The position numbers and the translations under genes are program-made. Positions 63,642-64,000 of a stretch of 64,000 nucleotides of DNA are shown here, one piece after another. Source of the DNA: Muribaculaceae bacterium. Its GTDB lineage: Bacteria; Bacteroidota; Bacteroidia; Bacteroidales; Muribaculaceae. Positions within the stretch are counted from its first letter, which is position 1. Each line of letters begins with the position of its first letter. The stretch lies in contig JAFYYU010000016.1 of the NCBI GenBank assembly GCA_017557425.1, positions 186,001-250,000 on the forward strand. Reading direction: 5' to 3'. Below the pieces are notes generated by a model. That model had not been told where the DNA came from, did not search any database, and saw only the letters and a list, made by a program, of their open reading frames with translations.

Positions 63642-63757
63642 TATTTTTGAAAAATCTAATTAACCTCTAATACCATTAACATAAACCTTAAAACTAAATC
63701 TTAACCATATCAGGAAACCCCATGCCTCACGGCATCAATTCCCTGTCGATGAAAAAT
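63613..63757 (-). ncRNA. candidate small RNA upstream of nifJ
   Basis: About 145 bases between a -7 box TACCTTTG (63763-63770) and a strong intrinsic terminator. Near its 5' end is a stem AGGGAA...ATGCC-GTGA-GGCAT...TTTCCT. The middle is U-rich with repeated GGTT words and has no open frame of note. It resembles a free-standing small RNA and not a leader, because nifJ has its own promoter after the terminator. A 16-bp palindrome, TATGTTATATAACATA, lies at 63779-63794 next to the -7 box. Identity unknown. Confidence 0.5.
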
Positions 63758-63873
63758 CGATGCAAAGGTAATGCCAAATATGTTATATAACATAATTTTT
63801 CGAACAAAAAACACCGAAAATTAACATTATTTAATATTTATAGACGATTTTTGCGGTTTTTGGGGGCAAAATT

Positions 63874-63910
63874 AACCCATCAGCTACCTGATTTGGTGAA
63901 CTGATGGGTT
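63874..63910 (-). terminator. terminator of the right-edge gene
   Basis: AACCCATCAG / CTGATGGGTT with a 17-base loop, followed on the minus strand by AATTTTGCC. Confidence 0.75.
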
Positions 63911-63927
63911 GATGTCTCGATGAGATG

Positions 63928-64000
63928 TTACTGGTTGCCCAAAATCAAATATTGATAGGGTTGCAGGGTGATGTGCCTGCTCAGCTGCATCTGCTCGCCG
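63928..64000 (-). CDS. C-terminal end of a gene cut by the right edge
   Basis: The last 23 codons of a minus-strand frame are visible, ending GEQMQLSRHITLQPYQYLILGNQ before TAA, with a terminator about 20 bases later. The ending, with a strand-forming LQPYQYLIL, recalls the C-terminal beta domain of alpha-amylase-type glycoside hydrolases, but the piece is too short for a family call. Confidence 0.55.
   Translation of the reverse strand, partial: GEQMQLSRHITLQPYQYLILGNQ

Overview
The window is a chromosomal stretch of a Bacteroidales bacterium, most like the Muribaculaceae/Prevotellaceae/Bacteroidaceae group. The evidence is of three kinds. First, promoters repeatedly have the Bacteroidota form TTTG (or TTG), a spacer of 20 bases, then TAnnTTTG. 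Shine-Dalgarno sequences are mostly absent. Second, many genes belong to families largely confined to this phylum: DUF2027-Smr, DUF4270, DUF6089, DUF6242, DUF4492, a Lnb/DUF4105 protease, gliding-type C-terminal sorting domains and BspA-like surface proteins. Third, metabolism fits a gut anaerobe: pyruvate:ferredoxin oxidoreductase together with a cytochrome bd oxidase.

Layout. 1-844: end of a BspA-like leucine-rich surface protein (cut by the left edge). 1030-4039: DUF4492-cydA-cydB. 4132-9831: DUF2027-Smr protein, then a minus-strand run (DUF4143 ATPase, DUF45 protease, trpS, inositol-phosphatase family, Lrp). 10117-11999: prmC-ribD. 12280: small membrane protein behind a sigma-54-like promoter. 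12922-22866: an envelope-biogenesis block (DUF6242 lipoprotein, DUF6089, uppS, bamA, two OmpH/Skp chaperones, a C1 peptidase, an unknown secreted protein, a third OmpH). 22926-28539: tRNA-His, nagA, a Spy-like protein, a half-size glycogen-synthase-like protein, a DUF4270 lipoprotein, tRNA-Thr and a DUF3843-like gene. 28644-40681 is mostly minus strand: secA, Lnb protease, glnA, a fucose-related cluster (cytidylyltransferase/GHMP fusion, mutarotase, fucP) and trpB2 with an attenuator. 40928-52528: HerA-like ATPase, XRE regulator, a 1.1 kb AT-rich non-coding block, uvrA, a lytic transglycosylase, a T9SS type B cargo protein and a large BspA-like repeat protein. 52729-59621: C_GCAxxG protein, then mreB-mreC-mreD-mrdA-rodA and an orphan Imm32 gene. 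59851-64000: nifJ, a candidate small RNA and the tail of another minus-strand gene.

The most interesting content is regulatory. (1) A dispersed element of about 90 bp sits exactly at the promoters of glnA, mreB, nifJ and the T9SS cargo gene. It carries the -33 TTTG in a hairpin arm and ends where the -7 box begins. Its far edge carries an inverted copy of whatever -7 box is used, and this copy co-varies between loci. (2) trpB2 is preceded by an 18-codon leader peptide with three consecutive Trp codons, an alternative pairing and an intrinsic terminator, a complete ribosome-stalling attenuator. (3) There are two candidate small RNAs, operator-like repeats in the promoter of the DUF4143 ATPase, and an orphan promoter/palindrome that may mark a lost gene.

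All assignments are from reading the sequence and recalling family features. No database or folding program was run.
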